Source: JBBSNV01 sp964458605 (GTDB lineage: Bacteria > Pseudomonadota > Alphaproteobacteria > Reyranellales > JAQSWP01). Taken from it: a stretch of 64,000 bases of DNA. The notes beneath the pieces are model-generated. The model ran no database searches and was not told the origin of the DNA. It worked only from the letters and a program-made list of their open reading frames with translations. A program made the translations under genes and the position numbers. Of the stretch, positions 49,635 to 59,218 are shown piece by piece (the first letter of the stretch is position 1; the number at the start of each line of letters is the position of its first letter). The stretch lies in the NCBI GenBank assembly GCA_964458605.1, contig CAYWLS010000006.1, positions 62,001 through 126,000 on the forward strand, read 5' to 3'.

Positions 49635-52349
49635 ATGGATGTTGTCGTCGTCGAGTCGCCCGCCAAGGCGAAGACCATCGAGAAGTATCTGGGGCCGGGC
49701 TACACCGTGCTGGCCAGCTTCGGCCATGTGCGCGACCTGCCGGCCAAGGACGGCTCGGTCCGGCCCGACGACGATTTTGCCATGAGCTGGGAAATCGACG
49801 CCAAGTCCGAAAAACGCCTCAACGACATCGCCCGCGCCGTGAAAGGCGCCCGGCACCTTTATCTGGCCACCGACCCCGACCGCGAGGGCGAGGCGATCTC
49901 CTGGCATGTGCGCGACATCCTGCAGCAGAAGAGGGCGCTCGAGGGCGTCGATGTGAAGCGCGTGGTGTTCAACGCCATCACCAAGAATTCGGTGCTGGAG
50001 GCGATGGCCCATCCGCGCGACCTGGACGACGCGCTGATCGACGCCTATCGCGCCCGCCGCGCGCTCGACTATCTGGTCGGCTTCACCCTGTCGCCGGTGC
50101 TGTGGCGCAAGCTGCCCGGCAGCCGCTCGGCGGGCCGGGTGCAGTCGGTGGCGCTGCGCCTGATCTGCGAGCGGGAGAAGGAGATCGAGGTCTTCCGGCC
50201 GCGCGAATACTGGACGGTCGATGTCGACTTCCTGAACGCCCGGCAGCAGACTCTGGCGGCGCGGCTGACGCATCTGAACGGCCAGCGCCTGGACAAGTTC
50301 GATCTCGACAACGAGGCCAAGGCAAAGGCAGCGGTCGAGCAGATCAGCCATCGCGCCTTCGCGGTCAGCAACATCGATCGCCGCCAGGTGCGGCGCAACC
50401 CGCCGCCGCCCTTCATCACCTCGACCCTGCAGCAGGAAGCCTCGCGCAAGCTGGGACTGGGCGCCGGGGTCACCATGCGCATCGCCCAGCGGCTCTACGA
50501 AGGCGTCGGCATCGGCGGCGAGACGGTCGGCCTGATCACCTATATGCGCACCGACGGCGTGCAGATCGCCGGCGAAGCCATGGCCCAGGTGCGCCGCCTG
50601 ATCGAAAGCCGCTACGGCAAGGAATTGCTGCCGGAGAAGCCGCGCTTCTACACCACCAAGGCCAAGAACGCCCAGGAAGCGCACGAGGCGATCCGCCCCA
50701 CCGACCTGTTCCGCAGCCCCGACCAGGTGGCGCGCTATCTCGATCGCGACCAGCTTCGGCTCTACGAGCTGATCTGGAAGCGCACCGTGGCCAGCCAGAT
50801 GGAAAGCGCGGTGCTCGACCAGGTGACGATCGACATCGCCTCGGCCGACAACAACGTCATGCTGCGGGCCACCGGCTCGGTGATCCGCGACAAGGGCTTC
50901 CTGGTGCTCTACGAGGAAGGCCGCGACGAGGAAGGCGAGGACGGCGAAGGCAAGATCCTGCCCGACGTCACGCCGGGCGAGACCCTCAAGCGCCAGGACG
51001 TCCGGCCGGAGCAGCATTTCACCGAGCCGCCGCCGCGCTACTCGGAAGCCAGCCTGGTCAAGAAGCTCGAGGAGCTCGGCATCGGCCGGCCCTCGACCTA
51101 TGCCAGCATCATCGAGGTGCTGCAGAGCCGCAAATACGTGCGCCTGGACAAGAAGCGCTTCATCCCCGAAGACCGCGGCCGCATCGTCACGGCCTTCCTG
51201 GAAAGCTTCTTCAAGCGCTACGTCGAATACGACTTCACCGCCAAGCTGGAAGAGCAGCTCGACGAGGTCAGCAACGGCGAGATCGACTGGCGCAAGGTGC
51301 TGCGCGATTTCTGGGTCGCCTTCGCCGCCGCCGTGGGCGAGACCAAGGATTTGCGCGTGCGCGAGGTGCTGGACACGCTCGACGCCGAACTCGGTCCGCA
51401 TTTCTTTCCGCAGCAGGAAGGCGGGCGCGATCCGCGCAAGTGCCCCAGCTGCGGCGAGGGCCGGCTGGGGCTGAAGCTGGGCAAGTTCGGCGGCTTCATC
51501 GGCTGCTCCAACTATCCCGAGTGCCGCTTCACCAAGCCGCTGGCGGTGCCGGCCAACGACGAGGACGGCGAGGCGGCCGCGCTCGACCAGCCGCGCGTGC
51601 TGGGGACCGATCCCCAGGCCGGCCTGCAGGTCACGGTGCGCAAGGGGCCTTACGGCAACTACATCCAGCTCGGCGAAACCGGCGGCGAGGACAAGCCCAA
51701 GCGCGTCTCCCTGCCCAAGGGCATGTCGCCGATGGAAGTCACCCTGGAGCAGGCCCTGGCCCTGCTTGGCTTGCCGCGCGAGATCGGCCCGCATCCGGAG
51801 ACCGGCCAGCCCATCACCGCCGGCATCGGCCGGTTCGGGCCCTACGTCAAGCACGGCTCGACCTACAAGTCGCTGTCGGCCGACGACGACGTGCTGACGG
51901 TCGGCATCAACCGCGCGGTCAGCCTGCTTGCCGAGGCCAAGCCCGGCCGCGGCAAGGCCGCGCCGCTCAAGGTGATCGGCGAGCATCCCGCCGACGGCAA
52001 GCCGGTCGAGCTGTTCTCCGGCCGCTACGGTCCCTATGTGAAGCACGGCAAGATCAACGCCACCGTGCCCAAGGAGATCGAGCCCACCGAACTGACCCTG
52101 GAGCGTGCGGTCGAACTGATCGCCGCGCGCGCCGCCAAGGCCGGCGGCAAGACGGGCGCCAAGGCGTCCAAGGCCAGGAAGGCCAAGCCGACCAAGCCGA
52201 CCAACGATGCCGCCAACGATACCGGCGGCGATGACAAACCCAAGAAGAAAGCCGCGGCCGGCAAGTCCGCCGCGAAATCCGCAAAGAAACCAAGTGCAAA
52301 GAAAACCGCTAGCAAGAAAAAGACTGAACCGACCGCCGATGCCGCCTGA
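49635..52349 (+). CDS. topA: DNA topoisomerase I
   Basis: Type IA topoisomerase that relaxes negative supercoils. The 904-residue protein starts MDVVVVESPAKAKTIEKYLG (Toprim), with acidic LATDPDREGEAISWHV. The active-site Tyr303 is in GLITYMRTDG. One four-cysteine zinc finger is present (KCPSCGEGRLGLKLG...GCSNYPEC, near 600-635), followed by cysteine-free topo C-terminal repeats (GRFGPYVKHGSTYKSL and GRYGPYVKHGKINATV) and a lysine/alanine-rich tail of about 80 residues, the typical alphaproteobacterial C-terminus. The ATG at 49635 has AGGGA upstream; a start 13 codons earlier lacks the family sequence. rnr follows by 39 bases. Confidence 0.97.
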   Translation: MDVVVVESPAKAKTIEKYLGPGYTVLASFGHVRDLPAKDGSVRPDDDFAMSWEIDAKSEKRLNDIARAVKGARHLYLATDPDREGEAISWHVRDILQQKRALEGVDVKRVVFNAITKNSVLEAMAHPRDLDDALIDAYRARRALDYLVGFTLSPVLWRKLPGSRSAGRVQSVALRLICEREKEIEVFRPREYWTVDVDFLNARQQTLAARLTHLNGQRLDKFDLDNEAKAKAAVEQISHRAFAVSNIDRRQVRRNPPPPFITSTLQQEASRKLGLGAGVTMRIAQRLYEGVGIGGETVGLITYMRTDGVQIAGEAMAQVRRLIESRYGKELLPEKPRFYTTKAKNAQEAHEAIRPTDLFRSPDQVARYLDRDQLRLYELIWKRTVASQMESAVLDQVTIDIASADNNVMLRATGSVIRDKGFLVLYEEGRDEEGEDGEGKILPDVTPGETLKRQDVRPEQHFTEPPPRYSEASLVKKLEELGIGRPSTYASIIEVLQSRKYVRLDKKRFIPEDRGRIVTAFLESFFKRYVEYDFTAKLEEQLDEVSNGEIDWRKVLRDFWVAFAAAVGETKDLRVREVLDTLDAELGPHFFPQQEGGRDPRKCPSCGEGRLGLKLGKFGGFIGCSNYPECRFTKPLAVPANDEDGEAAALDQPRVLGTDPQAGLQVTVRKGPYGNYIQLGETGGEDKPKRVSLPKGMSPMEVTLEQALALLGLPREIGPHPETGQPITAGIGRFGPYVKHGSTYKSLSADDDVLTVGINRAVSLLAEAKPGRGKAAPLKVIGEHPADGKPVELFSGRYGPYVKHGKINATVPKEIEPTELTLERAVELIAARAAKAGGKTGAKASKARKAKPTKPTNDAANDTGGDDKPKKKAAAGKSAAKSAKKPSAKKTASKKKTEPTADAA

Positions 52350-52388
52350 GGCGGCGCGGCCGATGCCGACCGGCGCGGGAGGATGCTG

Positions 52389-54785
52389 ATGCCTCGCCGC
52401 GCACATCCATCCCAACGATCCAGCAAGCCATCCAAGCCGGCCAACCGCCGGCCCCAGCGCAGCAGCGGGGCCGGCGAAGGCGGGCTGCCCTCGCGCGAGG
52501 ATATCCTGCGTTTCGTGCAGGACAGCGCCACGCCGGTCGGCAAGCGAGAGATCGCGCGCGCCTTCGACATCAAGGGCGCCGACCGCATCGCGCTGAAGCG
52601 CCTGATCAGGGACATCGAGCAGACCGGCGCGGCGGTGCGTGGCAAGCATCGCCGCCTGGCCGAGCCCGGCGCCTTGCCGGAAATGGCGGTGCTGGTCGTC
52701 ACCGGCACCGATGCCGATGGCGAGGTGCTGGCAAGGCCGCTGAACTGGCCGGCCGAGCAGAAGCCGCCGCATATCGTCATGGCGCCCGACCGTTCGGGCG
52801 TGCCGGCGCTGGGCCGCGACGATCGCGTGCTGGCGCGGCTGCGCAAGGTCGGCGCCGACAGCTACGAGGCGCGCGCCGTGCGCTTCCTGGGCAATCGTCC
52901 GCAGCGGGTGCTGGGCGTGTTCGAGGAGGCCGGCTGGGGCGGTCGCGGCCGCATCGTGCCGACCGACAAGCGCGCCCGCCACGAATACACCGTCGATCCC
53001 GACGACCGCGGCCAGGCCGTGGCCGGCGATCTGGTATGGGTCGAGCCGCTCGGCTCCGGGACGGGGGGCGGTACCGGCCGCGCCACCCGCGCCCGGGTGC
53101 TGGAGCGGCTGGGCTCGATGAAGGAGCCGCGCACCGTCAGCCTGATCGCCATCGCCGCCAAGGACATTCCGTTCGAGTTTCCCCAGCCGGCGATGCGCCA
53201 GGCCGAGCGCAGCAAGGCTGCGCCGATGGGCCAGCGCCAGGATCTGCGCCAGGTCCCGCTGGTCACCATCGACGGCGAGGACGCGCGCGATTTCGACGAC
53301 GCGGTGTTCGCCGAGCCGGACGACGATCCTGACAATGCCGGCGGCTGGCGCCTTCTGGTGGCGATCGCCGATGTGAGCTGGTACGTGCGGCCGGACGATG
53401 CGCTGGACCGCGAGGCGCGCAAGCGCGGCAATTCGGTCTACTTCCCCGACCGCGTGGTGCCGATGCTGCCCGAACAGCTGTCCAACGGCTGGTGTTCGCT
53501 GCGGCCGCGCGAAGATCGCCCGGTGCTGGCGGTTGCCATGCGCATCGATGCCGAGGGCAAGCTGCTGGGGCATCGCTTCAGCCGCGCCATGATGCGTTCG
53601 GCGGCGCGGCTTACCTATACCCGCGTGCAGGCCGCCCAGGACGGCGCGCCCGACGAGGAGATCGCGCCGCTGATGGCGAGCGTGATCGGGCCGCTCTACG
53701 GCGCCTATCGCGCGCTGGCGGCCAACCGCAAGGCGCGCGGCGTGATCGATCTCGACCTGCCGGAGCGCAAGATCGTGCTCGATGCCAAGGGCCGCATCGT
53801 CGATATCGCCGCCCGCGAGCGGCTGGACAGCCACAAGCTGATCGAAGAGTTCATGATCTGCGCCAATGTCGCGGCGGCGCAGGCGCTGGAGGCGCGCCGC
53901 ATGCCGTGCATGTACCGCGTCCACGAGCCGCCCGATCCGGTCAAGGTCGAGGCGCTGTCGCAATTCCTGCAGACGCTCGACGTGCCGTTCACCGGCGCCG
54001 GCCGGGTGCGGCCGGCCGATTTCAACCGCGTCCTGCAGCGCACCGCCGACAGCCCCCATGCGCGCATGATCAACGAGATGATCCTGCGCAGCCAGTCGCA
54101 GGCGGTCTACAGCCCCGGCAATGCCGGCCATTTCGGCCTGGCCTTGCAGCGCTATGCCCATTTCACCTCGCCGATCCGCCGCTATGCCGACCTGCTGGTG
54201 CATCGCGCGCTGATCGCCGGCTATGGGCTGGGCGATGGCGGCCTGCCGCCGGGATCGGACAAGGACTTCCCCGAGCTGGGCCAGGCGATCTCCGATGCCG
54301 AGCGCCGCGCCGTGGCGGCGGAGCGCGATGCGGCCGACCGCTACATCGCCCTGTTCATGGCCGACCGGGTGGGCGCTTCTTTCGCCGGCCGGATCAACGG
54401 GGTCACGCGGTTCGGCCTGTTCGTCACCCTGGACGAGACCGGCGCCGATGGGCTGGTGCCGATCCGCAGCCTGGGCACCGAGTATTTCGAGCACGACGAG
54501 ACCATGCATTGCCTGGTCGGCCGTTCGAGCGGCACGCGGCTCTATCTCGGCGACCGGGTGCAGGTGAAGCTGGTCGAGGCCGAGGTGGTTACCGGCGGCC
54601 TGTTGCTGGAGCTAGAGCGCGTTGTGGAGAGCGCATGGCCGGCGTCGGGGCCGCCGCCGCGCCGTGGCGGCCCGCGCGGGCGTGCCGGGAAACGCGGTCG
54701 CCCGGCCAACATCAAGGCGTCGGGTCGGGGCGGCAGTCGGGGCAAGGGCGGCGGCGGCGCCAGGCAGCGCAGGCGTAAAAGCTGA
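52389..54785 (+). CDS. rnr: Ribonuclease R
   Basis: RNase R is a processive 3'-5' exoribonuclease that degrades structured RNA. The 798-residue protein has a basic N-terminus, a winged-helix region (SREDILRFVQDSATPVGKREIARAF), cold-shock OB folds, the RNB catalytic domain with VTIDGEDARDFDDAVFAE (the aspartate cluster) and AHFTSPIRRYADLLVHRAL, then an S1 domain (SFAGRINGVTRFGLFVTLDETGADG) and a Gly/Arg/Lys-rich tail that binds RNA. Two ATGs, 52383 and 52389, follow GGGAGG; the second has proper spacing and is used. Between topA and a DUF983 gene, as in related genomes. Confidence 0.96.
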   Translation: MPRRAHPSQRSSKPSKPANRRPQRSSGAGEGGLPSREDILRFVQDSATPVGKREIARAFDIKGADRIALKRLIRDIEQTGAAVRGKHRRLAEPGALPEMAVLVVTGTDADGEVLARPLNWPAEQKPPHIVMAPDRSGVPALGRDDRVLARLRKVGADSYEARAVRFLGNRPQRVLGVFEEAGWGGRGRIVPTDKRARHEYTVDPDDRGQAVAGDLVWVEPLGSGTGGGTGRATRARVLERLGSMKEPRTVSLIAIAAKDIPFEFPQPAMRQAERSKAAPMGQRQDLRQVPLVTIDGEDARDFDDAVFAEPDDDPDNAGGWRLLVAIADVSWYVRPDDALDREARKRGNSVYFPDRVVPMLPEQLSNGWCSLRPREDRPVLAVAMRIDAEGKLLGHRFSRAMMRSAARLTYTRVQAAQDGAPDEEIAPLMASVIGPLYGAYRALAANRKARGVIDLDLPERKIVLDAKGRIVDIAARERLDSHKLIEEFMICANVAAAQALEARRMPCMYRVHEPPDPVKVEALSQFLQTLDVPFTGAGRVRPADFNRVLQRTADSPHARMINEMILRSQSQAVYSPGNAGHFGLALQRYAHFTSPIRRYADLLVHRALIAGYGLGDGGLPPGSDKDFPELGQAISDAERRAVAAERDAADRYIALFMADRVGASFAGRINGVTRFGLFVTLDETGADGLVPIRSLGTEYFEHDETMHCLVGRSSGTRLYLGDRVQVKLVEAEVVTGGLLLELERVVESAWPASGPPPRRGGPRGRAGKRGRPANIKASGRGGSRGKGGGGARQRRRKS

Positions 54786-54832
54786 TCCTGCGACAACCTG
54801 CCCATGCGCGCTTTCATGGCGCGGGTCTATGT

Positions 54833-55264
54833 ATGGCGGCGATGAGCATACCCGAAAACCCGGTTTCGACGGACGAGGAACGGCTGAGCTTCGGCGGCGA
54901 CCGGCCCTGGTTTCAGGCCATGCTGCGCGGCTGGCGGGGCTGCTGCCCGCGCTGCAACCAGCGCACCTTGTTCACTTCCTATGTGAAGATGGCCTCCTCC
55001 TGCAGCCATTGCGGGCTGGATTTCGAGCCGCTGCGGGCCGACGACGCGCCGGCCTATTTCACCATCCTCGTGGTCGGCCATATCGTAGTGCCGCTCATGC
55101 TGGTGACCGAGCAGTACTGGACCCCCTCGCTGTGGGTTCTGGCCATGATCTGGCCGCCGATTACCCTGGTTCTTTGCCTGGCGTTGCTGCCGCGCATCAA
55201 GGGCGCGGTAATCGCCCTGCAGTGGGCCCTCAACATCCGGCCGGGCGGCGTCGATCCGATCTGA
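54833..55264 (+). CDS. DUF983 zinc-ribbon membrane protein
   Basis: The 143-residue product (or 140 if ATG 54842 is used) matches DUF983. A cytoplasmic zinc ribbon, MLRGWRGCCPRCNQRTLFTSYVKM followed by SCSHCGLDFEPL, has four cysteines in two pairs, then two membrane helices (YFTILVVGHIVVPLMLV and LWVLAMIWPPITLVLCLALLP) and a short tail RIKGAVIALQWALNI. The function is not known. It regularly follows rnr in Rhodospirillales and Rhizobiales, so a link to RNA or membrane quality control is possible but unproven. Separated by 47 bases from rnr, probably cotranscribed. Confidence 0.88.
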   Translation: MAAMSIPENPVSTDEERLSFGGDRPWFQAMLRGWRGCCPRCNQRTLFTSYVKMASSCSHCGLDFEPLRADDAPAYFTILVVGHIVVPLMLVTEQYWTPSLWVLAMIWPPITLVLCLALLPRIKGAVIALQWALNIRPGGVDPI

Positions 55265-55334
55265 CAGGTTTCGGTGGCCATGCTAAATTGACGTCATCGT
55301 TTGTTTAGGGGCAATTCGATTGGATCATGAAGCT

Positions 55335-56912
55335 ATGCGCACCGGGCGGCATCGCGCCTGGTGGCGGCGTGCCAGCGGCATGGCGGTTGCGGCCTCTCTG
55401 CTGGCGCTTCTGGGGTGCGCTTCCTCCGACCAGGCTTCCGTATCGGCGGGCGATTCGGTCAGTGCCGAACGGGTCGTGGCGGCGGGATACGGCGTGATCG
55501 TCAGCCGCTATGTCGATCCGATCGAGGACAAGACCCTGGCGCTTTATACCCTGCGCGGCTTGCGCAGCCTGGACGCCAAGCTCTCGATCGACGAGATGCC
55601 CGACGCCAAGCTGGTGATCAGCGACGGCGACAAGCAGCTCGGCGTGTGGCAGGAGCCCGGCTCCGACGACGCGCGCGGCTGGACGCGGCTGACCGCCCAG
55701 GCGGTGCAACTGTCCTACGAATCCTCGCCTACCTTGCGCGGCTACACCCAGGACCAGGTGGTCAAGGCCGCCATCGAGGGCGCATTGCAGCCGCTCGACA
55801 AGCATTCGCGCTATTCCGATCCGTCCTCCGCCTCCGACGCGCGCTTCAACCGCGAGGGCGCCGGCGGCATCGGCGTGGCGGTGCGCTCGGTCGGCGGCAT
55901 GGTGGTGATCGCCAGCGTGTTCCCGGACATGCCGGCCGACCGGGCCGGCTTCAAGCCGAACGACCGCGTCGTCGCCATCGAAGGCGAATCGGTGGTCGGC
56001 TGGGACGAGCATCGCATCGTCTCCCGCCTGCGCGGCGACGTCGACACCAAGGTGACGCTGACCGTCGAACGTCCTTCGGAATCCCGCCGCATCACCGCCA
56101 CCATCGTCCGCGCCCTGATCATCCCGCCTACCGTCACCTACAAGCGGATGGGCGACGTCGCGGTCATCAAGCTGTCGGGCTTCAACCAGGCTTCGACCCT
56201 GCGTCTGCAGAACGCCGTGCAGCAGGCCCGCAAGGAGATCGGTCCGGGCCTGGCCGGCATCGTGCTCGACATGCGCGGCAATCCGGGCGGCCTGCTCGAT
56301 CAGGCGGTGTCGATCGCCAACCTGTTCCTCGAGGACGGCATGATCACCGCCACGCGCGGCCGCCATCCCGACAGCTCCCATGTCTACCGCGCCGTGACCG
56401 GCACGGCGATCGAGCCCAAAGTGCCGATGGTGATCCTGATCAACGGCAAGTCGGCCTCGGCGGCGGAGATCGTCTCGGCGGCGCTGCAGGATCGCGGCCG
56501 GGCGGTCGTGATCGGCAGCAATTCCTATGGCAAGGCCACCGTGCAGTCGGTCATCCGCCTGCCCAATGACGGCGAACTGACCTTGACCTGGTCGCGCCTG
56601 CATGCCCCGTCGGGCTATTCCTGGCACGACATCGGCGTCATGCCGATCGTGTGCAGCGCCGACGTGACCGACGAAGGCCAGGATCTGTCGCGCCAGTTCG
56701 CGGAACGGTCCAAGCGCATGACCGAGGTGATCGCGCTGTGGCACGCGCCCAAGCCGCCGACCGGCCAGCGCCTGGCGCAGCTGCGCGATACCTGCGCGCC
56801 ATCGGACCAGGAGCCGGAAAAGGACATGCGCATCGCGCTGCGCCTGCTGCACGATCCGCAGCTCTATCAGCGCGCCATCGGCGTGACCTCCTCGGCAGTG
56901 GCGCAGCGCTGA
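55335..56912 (+). CDS. S41 family C-terminal processing peptidase, lipoprotein type
   Basis: This 525-residue protease has a lipoprotein signal, MAVAASLLALLGC, with Cys28 followed by Ala-Ser, which favours the outer membrane. An N-terminal helical region precedes a PDZ domain (GGIGVAVRSVGGMVVIASVF...ADRAGFKPNDRVVAIEGESV) and the S41 core with GIVLDMRGNPGGLLDQAVSIA. The catalytic Ser375 lies in NGKSASAAEIVSAALQDRG and Lys400 in SNSYGKATVQ. Relatives trim C-termini of periplasmic proteins and cell-wall hydrolases. ATG 55335 is used; a TTG at 55320 with AGGGG upstream is an alternative start. The lipid anchor is unusual for CtpA proteins. Confidence 0.9.
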   Translation: MRTGRHRAWWRRASGMAVAASLLALLGCASSDQASVSAGDSVSAERVVAAGYGVIVSRYVDPIEDKTLALYTLRGLRSLDAKLSIDEMPDAKLVISDGDKQLGVWQEPGSDDARGWTRLTAQAVQLSYESSPTLRGYTQDQVVKAAIEGALQPLDKHSRYSDPSSASDARFNREGAGGIGVAVRSVGGMVVIASVFPDMPADRAGFKPNDRVVAIEGESVVGWDEHRIVSRLRGDVDTKVTLTVERPSESRRITATIVRALIIPPTVTYKRMGDVAVIKLSGFNQASTLRLQNAVQQARKEIGPGLAGIVLDMRGNPGGLLDQAVSIANLFLEDGMITATRGRHPDSSHVYRAVTGTAIEPKVPMVILINGKSASAAEIVSAALQDRGRAVVIGSNSYGKATVQSVIRLPNDGELTLTWSRLHAPSGYSWHDIGVMPIVCSADVTDEGQDLSRQFAERSKRMTEVIALWHAPKPPTGQRLAQLRDTCAPSDQEPEKDMRIALRLLHDPQLYQRAIGVTSSAVAQR

Positions 56913-56937
56913 GGAACGCCGGCGGCCCCGCCGCCGG

Positions 56938-57864
56938 TCAGTTCAGCATCGCCAGCATCGCCGGCAGGGTGAGCGCCGCCAGCGCCGTCTCGGCGGTGAT
57001 GCCGGCCGCCATCAGCCGGCCGTGGCCGCCCAATTGCCGGGCCAGCACATAGGACGCGGCCGAGGTCGGCAGAGCCGCCCACAGCACCACCACGTCGCGA
57101 CCCAGCCCGCCCAGGCCCAGCTCGTGGGCGATGCCGGCCATCAGCAGCGGAAACGCCACCAGCTTCAGCCCCGACATCGCCAGCACCGGCCAGCGCCCGG
57201 CATGCAGGGTGTGGAAATCGAGCGCTGCGCCCACCGCCATCAGGCCCAGCGCGATCGACGATTTGCCCAGGATGTCGGCGGTGGCGTTGACCGGGCCGGG
57301 CAGGCGGATGCCGGCCAGGTTGAGCGCGATGCCGGTGAGGCAGGCCAGGATCAGCGGATTGGTGACCACCAGTCGGAGCTGCTGCAGGGCATCGACCCGG
57401 CGGTTGGGGTCGCCGCCATAGCGCGCCAGCACCGTCACGCACAGCACGTTGATCACCGGCACGCACACCGCCATCGCCACGGCGAACAGGCCGACGCCCT
57501 GGTTGCCGTACAGCGCCAGCACCGCGCCCAGCCCGACATAGGAATTGAACCGCACCGCGCCCTGGAACACCGAGGTGAAGGCCGGCCCGTCCAGCCTCAG
57601 CAGCGGCCGCAGCAGCAGGGTCAGCAGGCTCATCGCCAGCACCGCCAGCAGCAGGGTGGCGATCAGGGTCAGCGGCTCGTATTGGCCGATGCTGGCAGCG
57701 GCACTTTCCTTGACCAGCAGTGCCGGGAACAGGAAGAAATACATGAACCGCTCGGCCAGCGGCCAGAAGTCGCCGCCGGGGAAGCGCAGCCGCTGCATGC
57801 CCCAGCCCAGCGCGATCAGCAGGAAGATCGGCAGCAATGCGGTCAGGATGGTAGCGACGCCCAT
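56938..57864 (-). CDS. AEC family transporter (auxin efflux carrier superfamily)
   Basis: A 308-residue inner-membrane protein with about ten helices in two inverted halves, opening IFLLIALGWGMQRLRFPGGDFWPLAERFMYFFLFPALLV. Each half carries a broken helix with conserved Asn/Gly/Pro (FNSYVGLGAVLALYG and NPLILACLTGIALNLAG). Bacterial relatives move organic acids such as malonate or malate; the substrate here is unknown. Start 57864 is 7 bases after the ruvX stop, on the same strand, so the two are cotranscribed with ruvX first. Confidence 0.9.
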   Translation of the reverse strand: MGVATILTALLPIFLLIALGWGMQRLRFPGGDFWPLAERFMYFFLFPALLVKESAAASIGQYEPLTLIATLLLAVLAMSLLTLLLRPLLRLDGPAFTSVFQGAVRFNSYVGLGAVLALYGNQGVGLFAVAMAVCVPVINVLCVTVLARYGGDPNRRVDALQQLRLVVTNPLILACLTGIALNLAGIRLPGPVNATADILGKSSIALGLMAVGAALDFHTLHAGRWPVLAMSGLKLVAFPLLMAGIAHELGLGGLGRDVVVLWAALPTSAASYVLARQLGGHGRLMAAGITAETALAALTLPAMLAMLN

Positions 57865-57871
57865 CGGCCGG

Positions 57872-58348
57872 CTAGGTCCGACGCCGCTGCGCCAGCCGGT
57901 CCAGCGCGATCTGCAGGATATAGGCGGCGGCCGCACGGTCGATCGCCTGGGCGCGCTTGGCCCGGCTGAGATCGGCGTCGTCGATCATCATGCGCTCGAC
58001 CGCCACGGTCGAGAGGCGCTCGTCCTGGAAGGCCAGCGGCAGGTCGCGGATGGCCAGCAGGTTGGCGGCGAACTGGCGCACCGACTGGCAGCGCGGCCCT
58101 TCGCTGCCGTCCATCGCCAGCGGCAGGCCGACGATCAGCCCGCCCACCTCGTAGCGATCGGCCAGGGCGAATAGAAGCTGGGCATCGGCGGCGAATTTGT
58201 TGCGGCGGATGGTCTGCAGCGGGGTGGCCAGACCCAGCAGCGCATCGGACACCGCCAGGCCGATGGTCTTGGTGCCGACATCCAGCCCCATCAGCCGCCG
58301 GCTGGCGGGCAGGGCGTCGGGCATCCGTTCGAGCGCGATCACCGCCAT
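57872..58348 (-). CDS. ruvX: Holliday junction resolvase-like protein RuvX/YqgF
   Basis: The 158-residue RNase H-fold protein has RRLMGLDVGTKTIGLAVSD (first acidic residue), GGLIVGLPLAMDGSEGPRCQSVRQFA, the second acidic motif FQDERLSTVAVERMM and the third near DRAAAAYILQIALDRL. This is RuvX/YqgF, an essential nuclease family implicated in pre-16S rRNA processing and Holliday junction cleavage. The first about 18 residues are not conserved, so translation might begin later. It lies near gatCAB, a neighbourhood shared by many Alphaproteobacteria. Confidence 0.94.
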   Translation of the reverse strand: MAVIALERMPDALPASRRLMGLDVGTKTIGLAVSDALLGLATPLQTIRRNKFAADAQLLFALADRYEVGGLIVGLPLAMDGSEGPRCQSVRQFAANLLAIRDLPLAFQDERLSTVAVERMMIDDADLSRAKRAQAIDRAAAAYILQIALDRLAQRRRT

Positions 58349-58370
58349 GGCGCGGCCTGTCCTCCGGCGC

Positions 58371-59060
58371 TCAGGGGCGCGGCCGCCATCCCTGCGGCGT
58401 GGCCAGGAACACCTGGTCGGCGCGCTGGCTCTTGCCGCTGGCGCAGTCCTGGATCTCGCGGTCGATCACGATGTCGGCCGTGCCGTCCTTGTTCATGTCG
58501 GCGAAGCGCACCGCCGCCGCCGTCAGCACGCGCGCCACGCCAGCCGGGCCGGCATAGGCGCAGCCGCGCGACTGGTTGTCGAAATGCGCCTCGAACAGGG
58601 TGTCGACCCGTCCGCCGTCCAGATCGACCACGCGATAGGAACGCAGCAGCAGGCCTTTTTCCGGCTGCTGCTGCACGAAGAACAGGTCGAACGCGCCGCC
58701 CGGGCGGCGCAGCACCACCGGCGACTCGACGGCGCCTTCCAGCACCTTGCGCGGCTGGGCGGCATCGCCCGATATGTCGAGGACATAGACGCTGCTCTGC
58801 AGCCCGCCGAAATCGCTCACCGCTACGGCGACGCGCTTGGCGTCGACGCGGCAGGAGAAGGCGATGGTAAAATCGGGACCGGGAAATTCCTGATGCAGCC
58901 AGGCATTGGTCTTGCGCCGCTGGTCCTGGTCCAGCGCCGCGTTGAGGCGTTGGCAGGGTTGGGGATCGGCGGCGCGGGCGGCCGAGGCGAAGGGTCCGGC
59001 CAGCGCCAGCAACGCGGCGACGCCGGACAGCAAAAACAGCAGCTTGTGGGTGATACGCAT
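58371..59060 (-). CDS. Exported hypothetical protein with FG-GAP-like motif
   Basis: This 229-residue protein has a signal peptide (KLLFLLSGVAALLALAGPFASAARA), starting at ATG 59060. An open frame continuing upstream overlaps the gatC promoter and is rejected. The mature region has cysteines in QPCQRLN, FSCRVDA, SRGCAYAG and QDCASGK, probably two disulfides. Near the end, RFADMNKDGTADIVIDREI matches the DxNxDGxxDxxi calcium-loop type of FG-GAP/VCBS repeats, and earlier strands (VYVLDISGD, RVVDLDGGRVD) fit a beta-propeller-like fold. No enzymatic motif is visible. Divergent from gatC. Confidence 0.65.
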   Translation of the reverse strand: MRITHKLLFLLSGVAALLALAGPFASAARAADPQPCQRLNAALDQDQRRKTNAWLHQEFPGPDFTIAFSCRVDAKRVAVAVSDFGGLQSSVYVLDISGDAAQPRKVLEGAVESPVVLRRPGGAFDLFFVQQQPEKGLLLRSYRVVDLDGGRVDTLFEAHFDNQSRGCAYAGPAGVARVLTAAAVRFADMNKDGTADIVIDREIQDCASGKSQRADQVFLATPQGWRPRP

Positions 59061-59218
59061 ATCGGCAGGCACGTTAGGCCCGCACCGTTGCCAGCACAAG
59101 CGCAATCGGCCGAAAAGCCTTGGATTCCGGCCGGTTGCGCGGCGTTGCGCGGGGTCGGGCACGATGATACGTTGCCGCGCCTTCGGCACCGCCAATTCAT
59201 GTTTTGGAGAGCAGTTCA

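Noticed and set aside
49578..54509. Open frame of 1643 codons on the minus strand opposite topA and rnr
   Set aside because: It is a shadow of two clear housekeeping genes. The composition (Gly, Ala, Leu, His, Gln, Asp) is that of a complement frame and no motif is present.
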